In this document: one piece after another, positions 53,586-63,450 of the stretch
Position numbering within the stretch: the stretch's first letter is position 1
Layout: every line of letters starts with the position of its first letter
From: Thermohalobacter berrensis
GTDB lineage: Bacteria > Bacillota > Clostridia > Tissierellales > Thermohalobacteraceae
Assembly: GCF_003609645.1 (NCBI RefSeq)
Contig: NZ_MCIB01000034.1
Location: 1-64,000, forward strand
Length of the DNA stretch: 64,000 nt
Reading direction: 5' to 3'
The notes under the pieces: generated by a model
Told to the model about the DNA's origin: nothing
Database searches by the model: none
The model's input: only the letters and a program-made list of their open reading frames with translations
Made by a program: the position numbers and the translations under genes

Positions 53586-54448
53586 TAAATCCTGTGTTAA
53601 AAAAAGAAATAAAAACCAGAATGAGAACATGGAAAACACCTGCTATGATTTCGATATATGTTTTGCTTTTATCAGTATTGGTTGTCTTTGTTTTTCTTGA
53701 GGCATATAATTTACTATCACCATATAGTATGGGGATTAGACCAAGTGATATAAAGGGACTTTATTACGTTCTTACTGTATTCCAGATGATACTAATAGTT
53801 TTTATTGTTCCAGCAACAACATCAAGTAGTATATCAGGAGAAAGGGAAAGAAGAACATTTGACTTATTAATCTGTAGTAGACTTTCAAGCTTTTCTATTG
53901 TATTTGGAAAACTTACAGCTTCTTTAGCCCAGATTCTACTGTTACTAATAGTGTCTTTACCAATTTTAAGCATTTTATATTTATTTGGTGGCGTTTCCCC
54001 GGGAAATATTTTAATCCTTTTTAGTTTTTATATTATTAATGCATTTTACTTTGGCAGTATTGGGCTTTTTACATCAGCTTATTTTAGAAAAACTACCACA
54101 TCAACTATAGTAAGTTATTTAATAACTCTTTTCTTAACAGCTGGTACCTTTGTATTATTTGTATTTTCAATGGAATTATTACGAAATACAGGCAACAATG
54201 ATATAACATTTTTTCAAAGATTTTTACTTTATTTAAATCCATTATCAGGCCTATCTTCTATTTTAACAGAACAGGTAGGGGAAATTTTTATTCCTTCCCA
54301 ATGGCTTAAGAAAGATACTTGGGATACTTTAGTTCCATTATATATAAATCTAGGTTTAGATATTGTTATTTCAAGCATACTTTTATTTTTAGTATCAATA
54401 AAAATAAATCCAATGGGGAGCTTTAAACGTAAGTCTAAAGCTAAATAA
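53582..54448 (+). CDS. ABC-2 type permease
   Basis: 288 residues, six membrane helices. The SGERERRTFDLLICSRLSSFSIVFGKL segment is the conserved cytoplasmic loop of ABC-2 permeases. GTG start overlaps the ATPase stop (GTGA), implying coupled translation. Confidence 0.9.
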   Translation: MINPVLKKEIKTRMRTWKTPAMISIYVLLLSVLVVFVFLEAYNLLSPYSMGIRPSDIKGLYYVLTVFQMILIVFIVPATTSSSISGERERRTFDLLICSRLSSFSIVFGKLTASLAQILLLLIVSLPILSILYLFGGVSPGNILILFSFYIINAFYFGSIGLFTSAYFRKTTTSTIVSYLITLFLTAGTFVLFVFSMELLRNTGNNDITFFQRFLLYLNPLSGLSSILTEQVGEIFIPSQWLKKDTWDTLVPLYINLGLDIVISSILLFLVSIKINPMGSFKRKSKAK

Positions 54449-54463
54449 AAGGGTGAAATATTA

Positions 54464-56017
54464 ATGTTAGAAAAAAATTTATTTAAATATTTAAAACCCA
54501 TACGATTTAGGATATATCTAAAAAGGTTGATACATTATCTTTCTTATGCAACAACTTTATGGTCTATAATGTCGTTAATCCTTATGATAATATCTAGGTT
54601 TATACCTATTACCTTTTTATTTGAAAAGATAATGTTATTAGCTTTGATGTTTTTATTTTTAGGGATATTATATTCTTTTTATAAAAGACCATCCTATAGG
54701 GAAGTTGCCCTTATAGTGGATAGTATGGGGCTTAAGGAAAGGGTAGTAACAGCACTAGAATTAAGCAAAGATAATTCAGTGATTGCAAAGCTTCAAAAGG
54801 AGGATGCAATAGAATACTTGAAAAAAATTAATTATAAAGAAGGTATTTCTATAAAACCACCCGTTACAATAGTCCTTTTATCCTTCGTTTTAATTCTTAC
54901 TGGGGTTTTAGTGTCTTTTATTCCTACAAAATCATATATAACAGCCCAGGAGATTGAAGAAAACTTAGAAGAAATAGAAGATAAGAAAAAAGAGATTGAA
55001 AAGGTTGAAAAATTGATAGAAAAAGATAATTTGTTAACCAAAGAGGAAAAGGAAGAGATAAAAAGGGCTTTAGAAAGGTTAAGGAAAAAAATAGATAATC
55101 AAAAAGAATTTAAAGATATAACCAAAGAAGCTATAAAGACCAATAAAAAAATTAATGAAATAGCCAAAGAGATTCAAGACAAAAAAATAAAAAAGCTGGC
55201 TAAAGAATTAGGAAGTGAAGAATTTACTAGAAATTTATCTAAACACTTAAATAATAAAGATTATAAGGGCTTGATGGAAGAAATAGCAAAAATGGAAGAA
55301 CAACTAAAAAGAATGGATAAAGAAGAAATAAAAGAATTGTCGAAAAAATTAAAAGAGCTGTCAAGTAGAATCGAAAATCCAAAGGTTTCTAATGTATTAA
55401 ATAATATTGCTTCAACAATAAGTGGTAATATGTCAGATAGTACACTAATAAGTCAGAATATGAATAATTTAGGTGAAACACTTAGTAATATTATGAATGG
55501 AGAAAATATATCAGTGGGATTAAATAAAGCTATTAGCGTAACAGAAGGACTAAAGAATACTACTTCTGAAGCTGTGGCATTAGGAAACAGTAATAGTAAT
55601 CAATCATCTAGTGGTAATCAGAATAGTTCAACAGGGGGAAATAATGGGCAAGGTGAAGGTACAGGGAATGGTACAAGTAATGGTTCAAACTATGGAAATA
55701 GTGGATCTACAGGACAGGGTGGTAATGGTGCAAGTATACCATCAGAAAAAACGGTAGAGAATTATGAGAAAGTATTTGCTCCTAGTAATCTAGGGGTTGA
55801 AGGGAAAGAAAGTGGACTAAAGGGTACCTTAAATAAATCAGGTAGTGAAGATATTATTAAAGTAAAAAAAATGGGTGATATTACAGGTGAATCTGTTCCA
55901 TATAATGAAGTTATAAATACTTATAAAAAACAGGCTTATGAGGAAATAGATAGTAAGGTAATACCTGAAAGTATGAAGGAAATAGTGAAAAAATATTTTG
56001 CAGAAATAGCCTATTAA
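54464..56017 (+). CDS. Membrane-anchored coiled-coil protein, DUF4175-like
   Basis: 517 residues: three membrane helices (about 18-70 and 130-150), a long coiled coil (residues 165-310, Glu/Lys heptads), an Asn/Gly/Ser-rich low-complexity stretch (about 370-425), and a C-terminal tail ending KYFAEIAY. The plan matches the large membrane proteins that accompany MoxR/VWA operons (DUF4175 type); function unknown. It probably holds an assembly at the membrane. Confidence 0.7.
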   Translation: MLEKNLFKYLKPIRFRIYLKRLIHYLSYATTLWSIMSLILMIISRFIPITFLFEKIMLLALMFLFLGILYSFYKRPSYREVALIVDSMGLKERVVTALELSKDNSVIAKLQKEDAIEYLKKINYKEGISIKPPVTIVLLSFVLILTGVLVSFIPTKSYITAQEIEENLEEIEDKKKEIEKVEKLIEKDNLLTKEEKEEIKRALERLRKKIDNQKEFKDITKEAIKTNKKINEIAKEIQDKKIKKLAKELGSEEFTRNLSKHLNNKDYKGLMEEIAKMEEQLKRMDKEEIKELSKKLKELSSRIENPKVSNVLNNIASTISGNMSDSTLISQNMNNLGETLSNIMNGENISVGLNKAISVTEGLKNTTSEAVALGNSNSNQSSSGNQNSSTGGNNGQGEGTGNGTSNGSNYGNSGSTGQGGNGASIPSEKTVENYEKVFAPSNLGVEGKESGLKGTLNKSGSEDIIKVKKMGDITGESVPYNEVINTYKKQAYEEIDSKVIPESMKEIVKKYFAEIAY

Positions 56018-56062
56018 TAAGAAATAATGATGCTATTTAACCTAAAAAATCGGAGGGCTAAT

Positions 56063-57040
56063 ATGAGTAATTTAGAATTACAGATTGAAAAAACTATTGA
56101 AAAAATAAAAAAGATTAGAGATGAGATAGGTAAGGGAATTATTGGTCAAAAAGAAATAATAGATAAAACTATAATTGCAATATTATCTGGAGGAAATGTA
56201 CTTTTAGAAGGTGTTCCAGGACTAGGTAAAACTCAATTAGTAAAAACAATAGGACAAGTTTTAGATTTGGAATTTTCGAGAATACAGTTTACTCCAGATT
56301 TAATGCCAGCAGATATAGTCGGAACGAATATTATTACAAATGAAAAAGGAAAAAGTACATTTAGCTTTCAAAGGGGACCAATATTTAGTAATATAGTCCT
56401 TGCAGATGAAATAAATAGGGCAACACCAAAAACACAAAGTGCAATGCTTGAAGCGATGCAAGAAAAAAGTGTAACTGTAGGAAATAAAACATATAAGTTA
56501 GAAGAACCCTATTTTGTTATTGCTACACAAAACCCAATAGAAATGGAAGGAACCTATCCTTTACCAGAGGCACAAATGGATAGATTTTTGTTTAAATTAG
56601 ATATAAAATTTCCAAGTAAAGATGAATTAACAGAAATAGTAAATTTAACAACAGGGAAAGAAAAAGATAGAATTGAAAAGGTTACTGATAGAAAAGAGAT
56701 AATTGAAATGATTAACCTAGCAAAGGAAATACCAATAGCAAAACCTGTTATGGATTATGCAATGAAACTTATATTGTTTACACATCCTGAAAATGAAGGT
56801 AGTCCAGAAATTACTAAAAAATATGTAAGGTTTGGGTCTAGTCCTAGGGGTGCACAAGCAATTGTCAAAGCCTCAAGGGTTAAAGCATTAATGGAGGGCA
56901 GACTTAATGTAGCCTTTGAAGATATTAACTATGTGGTATATCCTGCACTATGCCACAGAATTATTCTAAACTTTGAGGCAGTTTCAGAGGGAATAACTAG
57001 TAAAGATATAATAAGTGAAATAATTAATGAAATTAATTAA
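56063..57040 (+). CDS. MoxR family AAA+ ATPase
   Basis: 325 residues. Walker A GVPGLGKTQ, Walker B VLADEINRATPKTQSAMLEAMQE, sensor ATQNPIEMEGTYPLPEAQMDRF. MoxR ATPases act as chaperones that insert metals or mature complexes together with VWA proteins encoded beside them. ATG at 56063 follows CGGAGGG; an in-frame ATG at 56027 lacks a site. Confidence 0.94.
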   Translation: MSNLELQIEKTIEKIKKIRDEIGKGIIGQKEIIDKTIIAILSGGNVLLEGVPGLGKTQLVKTIGQVLDLEFSRIQFTPDLMPADIVGTNIITNEKGKSTFSFQRGPIFSNIVLADEINRATPKTQSAMLEAMQEKSVTVGNKTYKLEEPYFVIATQNPIEMEGTYPLPEAQMDRFLFKLDIKFPSKDELTEIVNLTTGKEKDRIEKVTDRKEIIEMINLAKEIPIAKPVMDYAMKLILFTHPENEGSPEITKKYVRFGSSPRGAQAIVKASRVKALMEGRLNVAFEDINYVVYPALCHRIILNFEAVSEGITSKDIISEIINEIN

Positions 57041-57073
57041 TGAGGCAGGAGATGGGTTTCTGTCTCATTTTTT
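57039..57073 (+). terminator. Internal terminator between moxR and the DUF58 gene
   Basis: AATGAGGCAG (57039-57048) / CTGTCTCATT (57060-57069), one G-T pair, then T6. It may reduce expression of the downstream VWA genes. Confidence 0.7.
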
Positions 57074-57103
57074 GATACAAACTATAAAAAAGGATTGGTA
57101 ATA

Positions 57104-57973
57104 ATGGCAAATTCCAAAATTAATATTTCTCTATTAAAAAAATTAGAAACCTTAAAGTTAAATTCTAACTTTATATTAAATAAGGGATATAGTGGAAGTA
57201 GAAAATCTAAGGCCAAAGGGTCATCAATAGAGTTTTCAGATTATAGGGAATATGTTCCAGGAGATGATTTTAGGAAAATAGATTGGAATGCCTATGGAAG
57301 ATTTCAAAAGCTTTTTGTAAAACTTTTTATGGAAGAAAGGGAAGCCTCAATTAATATATTTTTAGATACTTCAAAATCAATGGCCTTTGGTTCTCCAAAG
57401 AAATCATATATTGCTCTAAATTTATCTATGGTTTTTGCCTATTTAAGCCTAGCTAATCTTGATAGGATTAATTTATATACTATTAACAATGGCAAACTTG
57501 ATAATACAGGATATTTGAAAGGAAAAAATATGACATCTAGAGTAATAAACTTTTTAGAAAAAGTTAAATTTGAAAGTAGAGAGGACATGTTAAACCTTAT
57601 TCCTGAAAATCAGTATAAACAGGGAATATCGATTATTATATCTGATTTATTTAGTGATAATTTTGAAGAAGTAATAAAGTATTTATCTTATTTGAAACAA
57701 AATATTATAGTTTTACAAATCTTAAGTAAGGAAGAACTTAATCCAACAATTAGGGGGGACGTTAAACTAATAGATAGCGAAACAGAAAATGAGATTGATA
57801 TTTCAGGTAGCAATTCTATTTTAAAGGCATATGAAAAAAACCTTAATAAATTTTTAAACAATATAAATGAAATATGTAAAAAGTATGGTTGTTATTATAC
57901 ATTTTTATCCAATGAAACACCTTTAGAAAAAATTATTTTTGATAGCCTTATTAAGGCTGGTATTTTGAGGTGA
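57104..57973 (+). CDS. DUF58 domain protein
   Basis: 289 residues. SSIEFSDYREYVPGDDFRKIDWNAYGRF is the DUF58 signature, followed by a VWA-like fold with FLDTSKSMAFG. DUF58 proteins are regular partners of MoxR ATPases. ATG at 57104 follows AAAAAGGA; an in-frame TTG at 57095 is too close to it. Confidence 0.92.
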   Translation: MANSKINISLLKKLETLKLNSNFILNKGYSGSRKSKAKGSSIEFSDYREYVPGDDFRKIDWNAYGRFQKLFVKLFMEEREASINIFLDTSKSMAFGSPKKSYIALNLSMVFAYLSLANLDRINLYTINNGKLDNTGYLKGKNMTSRVINFLEKVKFESREDMLNLIPENQYKQGISIIISDLFSDNFEEVIKYLSYLKQNIIVLQILSKEELNPTIRGDVKLIDSETENEIDISGSNSILKAYEKNLNKFLNNINEICKKYGCYYTFLSNETPLEKIIFDSLIKAGILR

Positions 57974-57977
57974 TACA

Positions 57978-59777
57978 ATGAATTTCTATTCTCCAATATC
58001 CTTTCTATTTTTACTTGGAATAATTCCTATAATTTTAATGTATTTACTAAAAAAGAAGCATGAAAGGATTGAAATATCTAGTACCTATCTTTGGAAAAAA
58101 GCAATAAAAGATATGGAAGCCAATACTCCTTGGCAAAAACTAAAAAAGAATTTACTTCTTTTATTACAGATTTTAATATTTACCTTAATAGTGTTAGCCC
58201 TTACAGAACCTTATATCATATCAGAAAGTATGAATGTTGAAAACTTAATTATAGTGCTAGATAAATCTACCAGTATGCAGAGTACAGATATTAAAGAAAG
58301 TAGATTTAATATGGCAAAAGAAGAAATAGAAAAAATTGTTGACAATCTAAGAAAAGAGTCTTATGTAACCTTAATAACTATGGGAAATAAACCGGAAATA
58401 TTATTAAATAAGGGTAATGATAAAGGATTAATTAGAAAAAAACTAAGAAACATACAGGTAGGCAATAGCAGTGATAATATAGAAGATACTTTATCATTAA
58501 TTAGAGCAATGACAAAAGGGATGAAAAATTATAGAGTAATTTTTTATACAGATAAAGGTATAGAAGAAGAGCTAAAGAATATAACAGTAAAAAATATAAA
58601 AAAAGATAAAAGCCAAAATATAGCTATTGAAAAATTAACACATGCTGTAGATAATGGAAAAATGAGTGTATTAATTACTGTAACAAATTATTCAAACTTA
58701 GAAAAGACTGGAGACTTAACCCTCTATGTAGATAATGAAATATATGATGTGAAGGAAGTAACTATCAAAGGAAAAAATAGTAGAAATATATATTTTGATG
58801 TACCTTCCAATTCTGGGTTATTAGAGGCAGAAATAGATATAAATGATGATTTAAAAATTGATAATAAGAGATATCATGTTATTAAAAATACATTATATAA
58901 AAAAGTTTTACTTACTACTAAGGGAAATCTATTTTTAGAGAAGGCTATATCATTAAATAATAATGTTGAACTTTATAAGTCAAATAAAATCTTAGAAGAT
59001 ATAAGAGGTTATGATTTATATGTTTATGATGGAATGATACCTGATAAATTACCTTTGGATGGAAATATTGTAATATTTGACCCACCTAAAAATAATGGAA
59101 TAATCAATGTAAAGGGTAAGGTAATGGAAGGTGAATTAAAAATAAAGGAAGATGAATTGTTTAATTATGTAGATATGGATTTTGCTTCAAGGGGAATGAA
59201 AGTGTTTGAAACACCTAAGTGGGGAGTTCCAATTCTGTTATTAAATGATTATCCAGTTATGGTAAAAGGAATGAAAGACAAACAAAAGTTTATTATAGCA
59301 GGGTTTGATTTACATGAAACAGATTTTCCACTTAAGACTGATTTTCCGATTTTTATTAGTAATATATTAGATTACACATTAAATATAAAGGGGCAAGAAA
59401 ACATAAAAATATTTTCTGGAGAAGAGATAAATATTGAAATTTTACCTAAAACTGAGATAGCTTATGTTATTACCCCTAGTGGATTAAAGAAAAAAATAGC
59501 TCCGCCATTTCCAGTAGCACCTTATACTGATACAAATGAAACAGGTATATACAAAATAATCCAGGAGTCTGCTAGTGGAGATATTATAAGTTATTTCGCT
59601 ACAAATATAAATACCAAACAGGAATCTAATATTAACTTTGAATATACTTTAAAAGGTACTACAACTGAGTTAGGTGATAATAAAGGTGAAGTCTATAGCA
59701 GTTTACAAAGTTTATTTATTTGGTTAGCACTTATTTTTCTGGCATTAGAGTGGGTGGTGTATAATCGTGGATATTAG
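57978..59777 (+). CDS. BatA/VWA domain membrane protein
   Basis: 599 residues. N-terminal BatA segment (SPISFLFLLGIIPIILMYLLKKKHER), a second helix, a VWA domain with LDKSTSMQS (DxSxS MIDAS), a beta-rich region, and a C-terminal helix. It probably works with the MoxR ATPase. Its last ten bases overlap the next gene. Confidence 0.88.
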   Translation: MNFYSPISFLFLLGIIPIILMYLLKKKHERIEISSTYLWKKAIKDMEANTPWQKLKKNLLLLLQILIFTLIVLALTEPYIISESMNVENLIIVLDKSTSMQSTDIKESRFNMAKEEIEKIVDNLRKESYVTLITMGNKPEILLNKGNDKGLIRKKLRNIQVGNSSDNIEDTLSLIRAMTKGMKNYRVIFYTDKGIEEELKNITVKNIKKDKSQNIAIEKLTHAVDNGKMSVLITVTNYSNLEKTGDLTLYVDNEIYDVKEVTIKGKNSRNIYFDVPSNSGLLEAEIDINDDLKIDNKRYHVIKNTLYKKVLLTTKGNLFLEKAISLNNNVELYKSNKILEDIRGYDLYVYDGMIPDKLPLDGNIVIFDPPKNNGIINVKGKVMEGELKIKEDELFNYVDMDFASRGMKVFETPKWGVPILLLNDYPVMVKGMKDKQKFIIAGFDLHETDFPLKTDFPIFISNILDYTLNIKGQENIKIFSGEEINIEILPKTEIAYVITPSGLKKKIAPPFPVAPYTDTNETGIYKIIQESASGDIISYFATNINTKQESNINFEYTLKGTTTELGDNKGEVYSSLQSLFIWLALIFLALEWVVYNRGY

Positions 59778-62475
59778 TTTGAAAAATCCATTTTTACTAT
59801 TTTTGATTCCGTTAAGTACAATATTTATTTTTTATACATCAAATAACTTAAATAGAATGTCTAAAGCAAAAAAGAGAGCTATATTAGGAATTAGAACTCT
59901 TATTTTCATACTACTGATCCTATCAATAAGTGGTTTGACATTAAAATCATATGTAGATACAGTTACAACAATATTTGCAGTTGATTTATCGGAAAGTACT
60001 ACAAAAAATCATAATGATTTTATAAATTTTATAAATGATTCTTTAGAATACACAACTAAAAAGGACAGAGTAGGGATAGTTACCTTTGGTGAAGAGGGGG
60101 AAGTGGAAAATACTTTAACAGATAGATTAGATTTAACGGAATTTCAGACTAATCCAGGTAATAATTTTACTAATATAGAAGATGGACTAAGGCTTTCAAG
60201 ATTGTTAATTCCTAATGGAACAAAAAAGAGAATAGTTTTATTTACAGATGGAGAGGAGAATATAGGAAATAGCATTAAAGAGGGAAGCCTAATAAAATAT
60301 AATGATATTGACTTTAAGATCTATAGAGTGGATAGTGAATTGAAAAGTGAAGTTCAAATTAAAAAAATTGAGGTTCCAGACAAATTATATGAAAATCAGA
60401 AATTTGATATAAATGTTCACATATGGAGTAATGTCAAAACAAGGGGAAAGCTTACCCTTTATTCAGATAGAGTAAAAATTGGTGAAGAAGAAGTTGTTAT
60501 TGAAAAAGGAGAAAATAGGTTTGTTTTTAAGGATAAAGCAACTAGTAGTGGGTTAAAATCATATAGAGCATTAATAACTCCAGAGGATGATACAAAAACT
60601 GTAAACAATTCATACTCTACCTTTTCCGAAGTTAAAGGTAGACCTAGAATACTTTTAGTGGATGATACAAGTAATGGTGGTAGGGAAATAAATAAAATAT
60701 TAAAACAATCCAATATAGGTGTAGATTATATAAAGGCAAGGGAAGCTCCACATTCATTAAGTGAATTATTGAAATATAAATCTATTGTTATGTGTGATGT
60801 ATCCTTAGAAAATCTAAATAACGATTTTATTAATGCCTTAAAGATTTATGTTAGAGACTATGGAAGAGGTCTTTTTGTAACAGGAGGAGAAAACAGCTAT
60901 GCTTTAGGGGGATATTATAAAACTCCTTTGGAAGAAATCCTTCCAGTTAATATGGAAATGAAAATAGATGGAAAAGTTCCTAATTTAGCTTTAATGTTAA
61001 TTATAGATAAATCAGGTAGTATGGGTTCAGAACAATATGGAGTAAGTAAAATTGAATTAGCTAAAGAAGCTGCTATTAAAGCATTAGATTCACTAAAAAT
61101 AAAAGATAAAATAGGTGTTATCGCCTTTGATGATAGCACAGAGAGGGTAGTAAAATTAAGAAATACTGATGATAGAGAAAAAATAAAAGAACTTATTGGG
61201 ACCTTAAGGGCAGAGGGAGGAACAAGTATAATACCAGCCCTAGAAGAAGCATATAACTCTTTAAAGGATGCAGATACTAAGCTTAAGCATATTATATTGC
61301 TTACAGATGGACAAGCTGAAAAGCATGGATATGAAAAACTTATAAATGATATGAAAAAAGTAGGGATAACTATATCAACTGTAGCAGTAGGACAGGGTGC
61401 AGATACTTACCTTTTAGAAGATTTAGCTAACAAGGGAAAGGGAAGATATTATTATGTAGATGAGGCTTCAAATATACCAAAAATATTTACAAAGGAAGCT
61501 TTTTTAGCATCAAAGGCATATATAAACAATAGAACATTTACACCTTTAATTGGACAGTATCATGAAGTATTAGATGTTTTTAGCAAGGGATTGTTAAACC
61601 TAGACGGATATATAGGTACATCTCCTAAAGGGAGGGCAGAGGTCATTTTATGGAGTGATAAAGAGGATCCTATCCTTGCTATATGGCAATATGGATTAGG
61701 AAAATCTGCTGCATGGATGTCAGATATGAATGGAAAGTGGACAATGGAATATCTTAATTCTAATGAAGGTATAGAGTTTTTTAAGAGAATAGTAGAATGG
61801 ACCTTTTCTAATCTAGAGAATAACAAGGGGTTATCAATAACCTCTAATTTAGAAGGAAATAAAGTTAAAATTTCAGCTAAAGATAGAAATAATTTTAATC
61901 AGGAATATGAAACTAAGGCTTTAATTATAACTCCAAATCTTGAAAAAAGACAGATAAATTTGGACTTATCTAAACCAGGAGAATATTATGGTGAAATAAC
62001 TATTGATAAAAAGGGAGTATATTTAATAAAAGTTAATCAATCTAAAGAAGGTAAGAGAGTAAAAACTGCAAATCATGCTATAGCTGTAAATTATTCAAAG
62101 GAATATGATTATAGTACTTCAAGGAACATATTAAAACAACTTTCAGTTACCTCAGGTGGTAAGTTTATTACAGATCCTAAGGAGGTTTTTAAGGGTAACT
62201 TAAAGGAAGTGTACGGTATAAAGGATTTATCAAGGGCTTTTCTAATTATAGTTTTAGTACTATTTATTTTAGATATTGCAATAAGGAGACTAAATATTAG
62301 CATTAGATTTAATCCCTTAGACAATAGGAAAAAAGATGAGTCAAAGAAAACTAAGAATATAAGTAAGAAAAAAGTAGAAAGTAAAAAGGAATTAAATAAA
62401 ACTGAGGGTCAAAGGGAAAAACAAAAACTAGACACCTCTAGGCTTATAAAGGCTAAAAATAAGAGGAAAAGATAG
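59767..62475 (+). CDS. Large double-VWA membrane protein with GATase-like domain
   Basis: 902 residues. Two N-terminal helices, a first VWA-like domain (AVDLSESTTKNH), a GATase1-like block (RILLVDDTSNGG ... GRGLFVTGGENSYALGGYYKTPLEEILPV), then a complete VWA domain with MIDAS IIDKSGSMGS and TDG, an extracytoplasmic part, a C-terminal helix (about 830-850) and a Lys-rich cytoplasmic tail. The plan resembles the large VWA proteins of MoxR operons. GTG start within the preceding gene. Confidence 0.87.
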   Translation: MDISLKNPFLLFLIPLSTIFIFYTSNNLNRMSKAKKRAILGIRTLIFILLILSISGLTLKSYVDTVTTIFAVDLSESTTKNHNDFINFINDSLEYTTKKDRVGIVTFGEEGEVENTLTDRLDLTEFQTNPGNNFTNIEDGLRLSRLLIPNGTKKRIVLFTDGEENIGNSIKEGSLIKYNDIDFKIYRVDSELKSEVQIKKIEVPDKLYENQKFDINVHIWSNVKTRGKLTLYSDRVKIGEEEVVIEKGENRFVFKDKATSSGLKSYRALITPEDDTKTVNNSYSTFSEVKGRPRILLVDDTSNGGREINKILKQSNIGVDYIKAREAPHSLSELLKYKSIVMCDVSLENLNNDFINALKIYVRDYGRGLFVTGGENSYALGGYYKTPLEEILPVNMEMKIDGKVPNLALMLIIDKSGSMGSEQYGVSKIELAKEAAIKALDSLKIKDKIGVIAFDDSTERVVKLRNTDDREKIKELIGTLRAEGGTSIIPALEEAYNSLKDADTKLKHIILLTDGQAEKHGYEKLINDMKKVGITISTVAVGQGADTYLLEDLANKGKGRYYYVDEASNIPKIFTKEAFLASKAYINNRTFTPLIGQYHEVLDVFSKGLLNLDGYIGTSPKGRAEVILWSDKEDPILAIWQYGLGKSAAWMSDMNGKWTMEYLNSNEGIEFFKRIVEWTFSNLENNKGLSITSNLEGNKVKISAKDRNNFNQEYETKALIITPNLEKRQINLDLSKPGEYYGEITIDKKGVYLIKVNQSKEGKRVKTANHAIAVNYSKEYDYSTSRNILKQLSVTSGGKFITDPKEVFKGNLKEVYGIKDLSRAFLIIVLVLFILDIAIRRLNISIRFNPLDNRKKDESKKTKNISKKKVESKKELNKTEGQREKQKLDTSRLIKAKNKRKR

Positions 62476-62538
62476 TTTATCTGTTATTTTACTGGGTAAA
62501 AGATGAGTAAATAGTATTATAAAAGAGGTGTAAATTAT

Positions 62539-63156
62539 ATGAAAGATTTAAAAGAGATATTTGAAAGCAGAAGATCAGTTAACTATTTTGACCCAAATAA
62601 ACAAATAGACAATAAAGTATTAAAGGAAATTATTGAATTATCAACATTAGCTCCTTCATGCTTTAATCTTCAACCATGGGAGGTCTTAGTAATAAAGTCT
62701 GAAGAATGGAAGAAAAAACTATATAATGAGGCTTGTAAACAGGATAAGGTATTAGAGGCTCCGGTAGTATTAGCTATTATAGGAAATACAAGGGGCTTCC
62801 TTAGAGAAAATCCTATTTGGGATGAAAAAATAGACAAAGGAGCTACTGAAGAAGAAATACAAGGATATATAAATTATTCTAAAACAAAGCTTTTTCCATC
62901 TGAAGAGAAGAAAGTTGCTTTTGCAGCAAGAAATAGTTCTCTGCTTGCCATGTCAATAATGTATGCAGCAAAATACTATGGATTAGATACCCATCCAATG
63001 ATAGGATTTGATGAAGATAAAGTAAAGGAAGTTTTTTCAATTGATGAGGATAAAATAGTTACAATGCTTATAGCCTTAGGGTATCATGATGAGAGTAAAG
63101 AGTTAAAGCCGAGGGGAAAAAGATTGGGATATAATGATATAGTAAAAGAGTTTTAA
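62539..63156 (+). CDS. Nitroreductase family protein
   Basis: 205 residues. IFESRRSVNYFDPNKQI at the N-terminus and LAPSCFNLQPWEV (FMN phosphate contacts) mark the nitroreductase fold, with AIALGYHDE-like LIALGYHDESKELKPRGKRL near the end. It binds FMN and uses NAD(P)H; substrate unknown. AGAGGTG precedes ATG. Confidence 0.9.
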   Translation: MKDLKEIFESRRSVNYFDPNKQIDNKVLKEIIELSTLAPSCFNLQPWEVLVIKSEEWKKKLYNEACKQDKVLEAPVVLAIIGNTRGFLRENPIWDEKIDKGATEEEIQGYINYSKTKLFPSEEKKVAFAARNSSLLAMSIMYAAKYYGLDTHPMIGFDEDKVKEVFSIDEDKIVTMLIALGYHDESKELKPRGKRLGYNDIVKEF

Positions 63157-63165
63157 ACTCATATC

Positions 63166-63199
63166 AAAAAGGATAATGGGATATCCCATTATCCTTTTT
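63166..63199. terminator. Bidirectional terminator, 34-bp perfect palindrome
   Basis: Arms AAAAAGGATAATGGGAT / ATCCCATTATCCTTTTT with T on both ends. It separates the nitroreductase gene from the minus-strand redox genes. Confidence 0.9.
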
Positions 63200-63438
63200 T
63201 AAATAACTTCTTTTAATTTTTCAATAACCTCATCAAGGGAAGGAATTCTGCCTTCAAATAATATTTTGTCATTAACTACTAAAGCAGGAGTTTGTTTTAC
63301 CCTCATTTTTGCAATAGTAGGAACATCGCCAATAATTTCAAAATCTTCATCAGAACCTAATCTGTTTAAGGCCTCATCAACGATGGGCGCTAGTTTACTT
63401 CCTCCTCAGCAAACCATTTCTAGAATTTTAATATCCAT
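63199..63438 (-). CDS. Thioredoxin-like protein with in-frame TGA, likely selenocysteine
   Basis: 79 residues if TGA (63406-63408) is read as selenocysteine: MDIKILEMVC-U-GGSKLAPIVDEALNRLG ..., then VKQTPALVVNDKILFEGRIPS, a thioredoxin-fold pattern that keeps the cis-Pro (TPALV). AAGGAGG lies at the right distance before ATG, and the frame is open on both sides of TGA. The TGA sits beside Cys at the N-terminal end of the first helix, the redox site. A stem-loop fitting a bacterial SECIS begins 17 bases after TGA. The gene lies 12 bp after a CxxC thioredoxin-like gene and a permease, on the same strand. If TGA were a stop, a 10-residue peptide would result. Confidence 0.78.
63371..63388 (-). 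promoter_or_regulatory. Candidate bacterial SECIS element
   Basis: On the minus strand GCCCATC (63388-63382), loop GTT, GATG-A-GGC (63378-63371): a 7-bp stem with one bulged A. The loop is about 24 bases after TGA and begins with G, within the known limits for a SelB-binding bSECIS. Confidence 0.6.
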
Positions 63439-63450
63439 TTTAATACCTCC

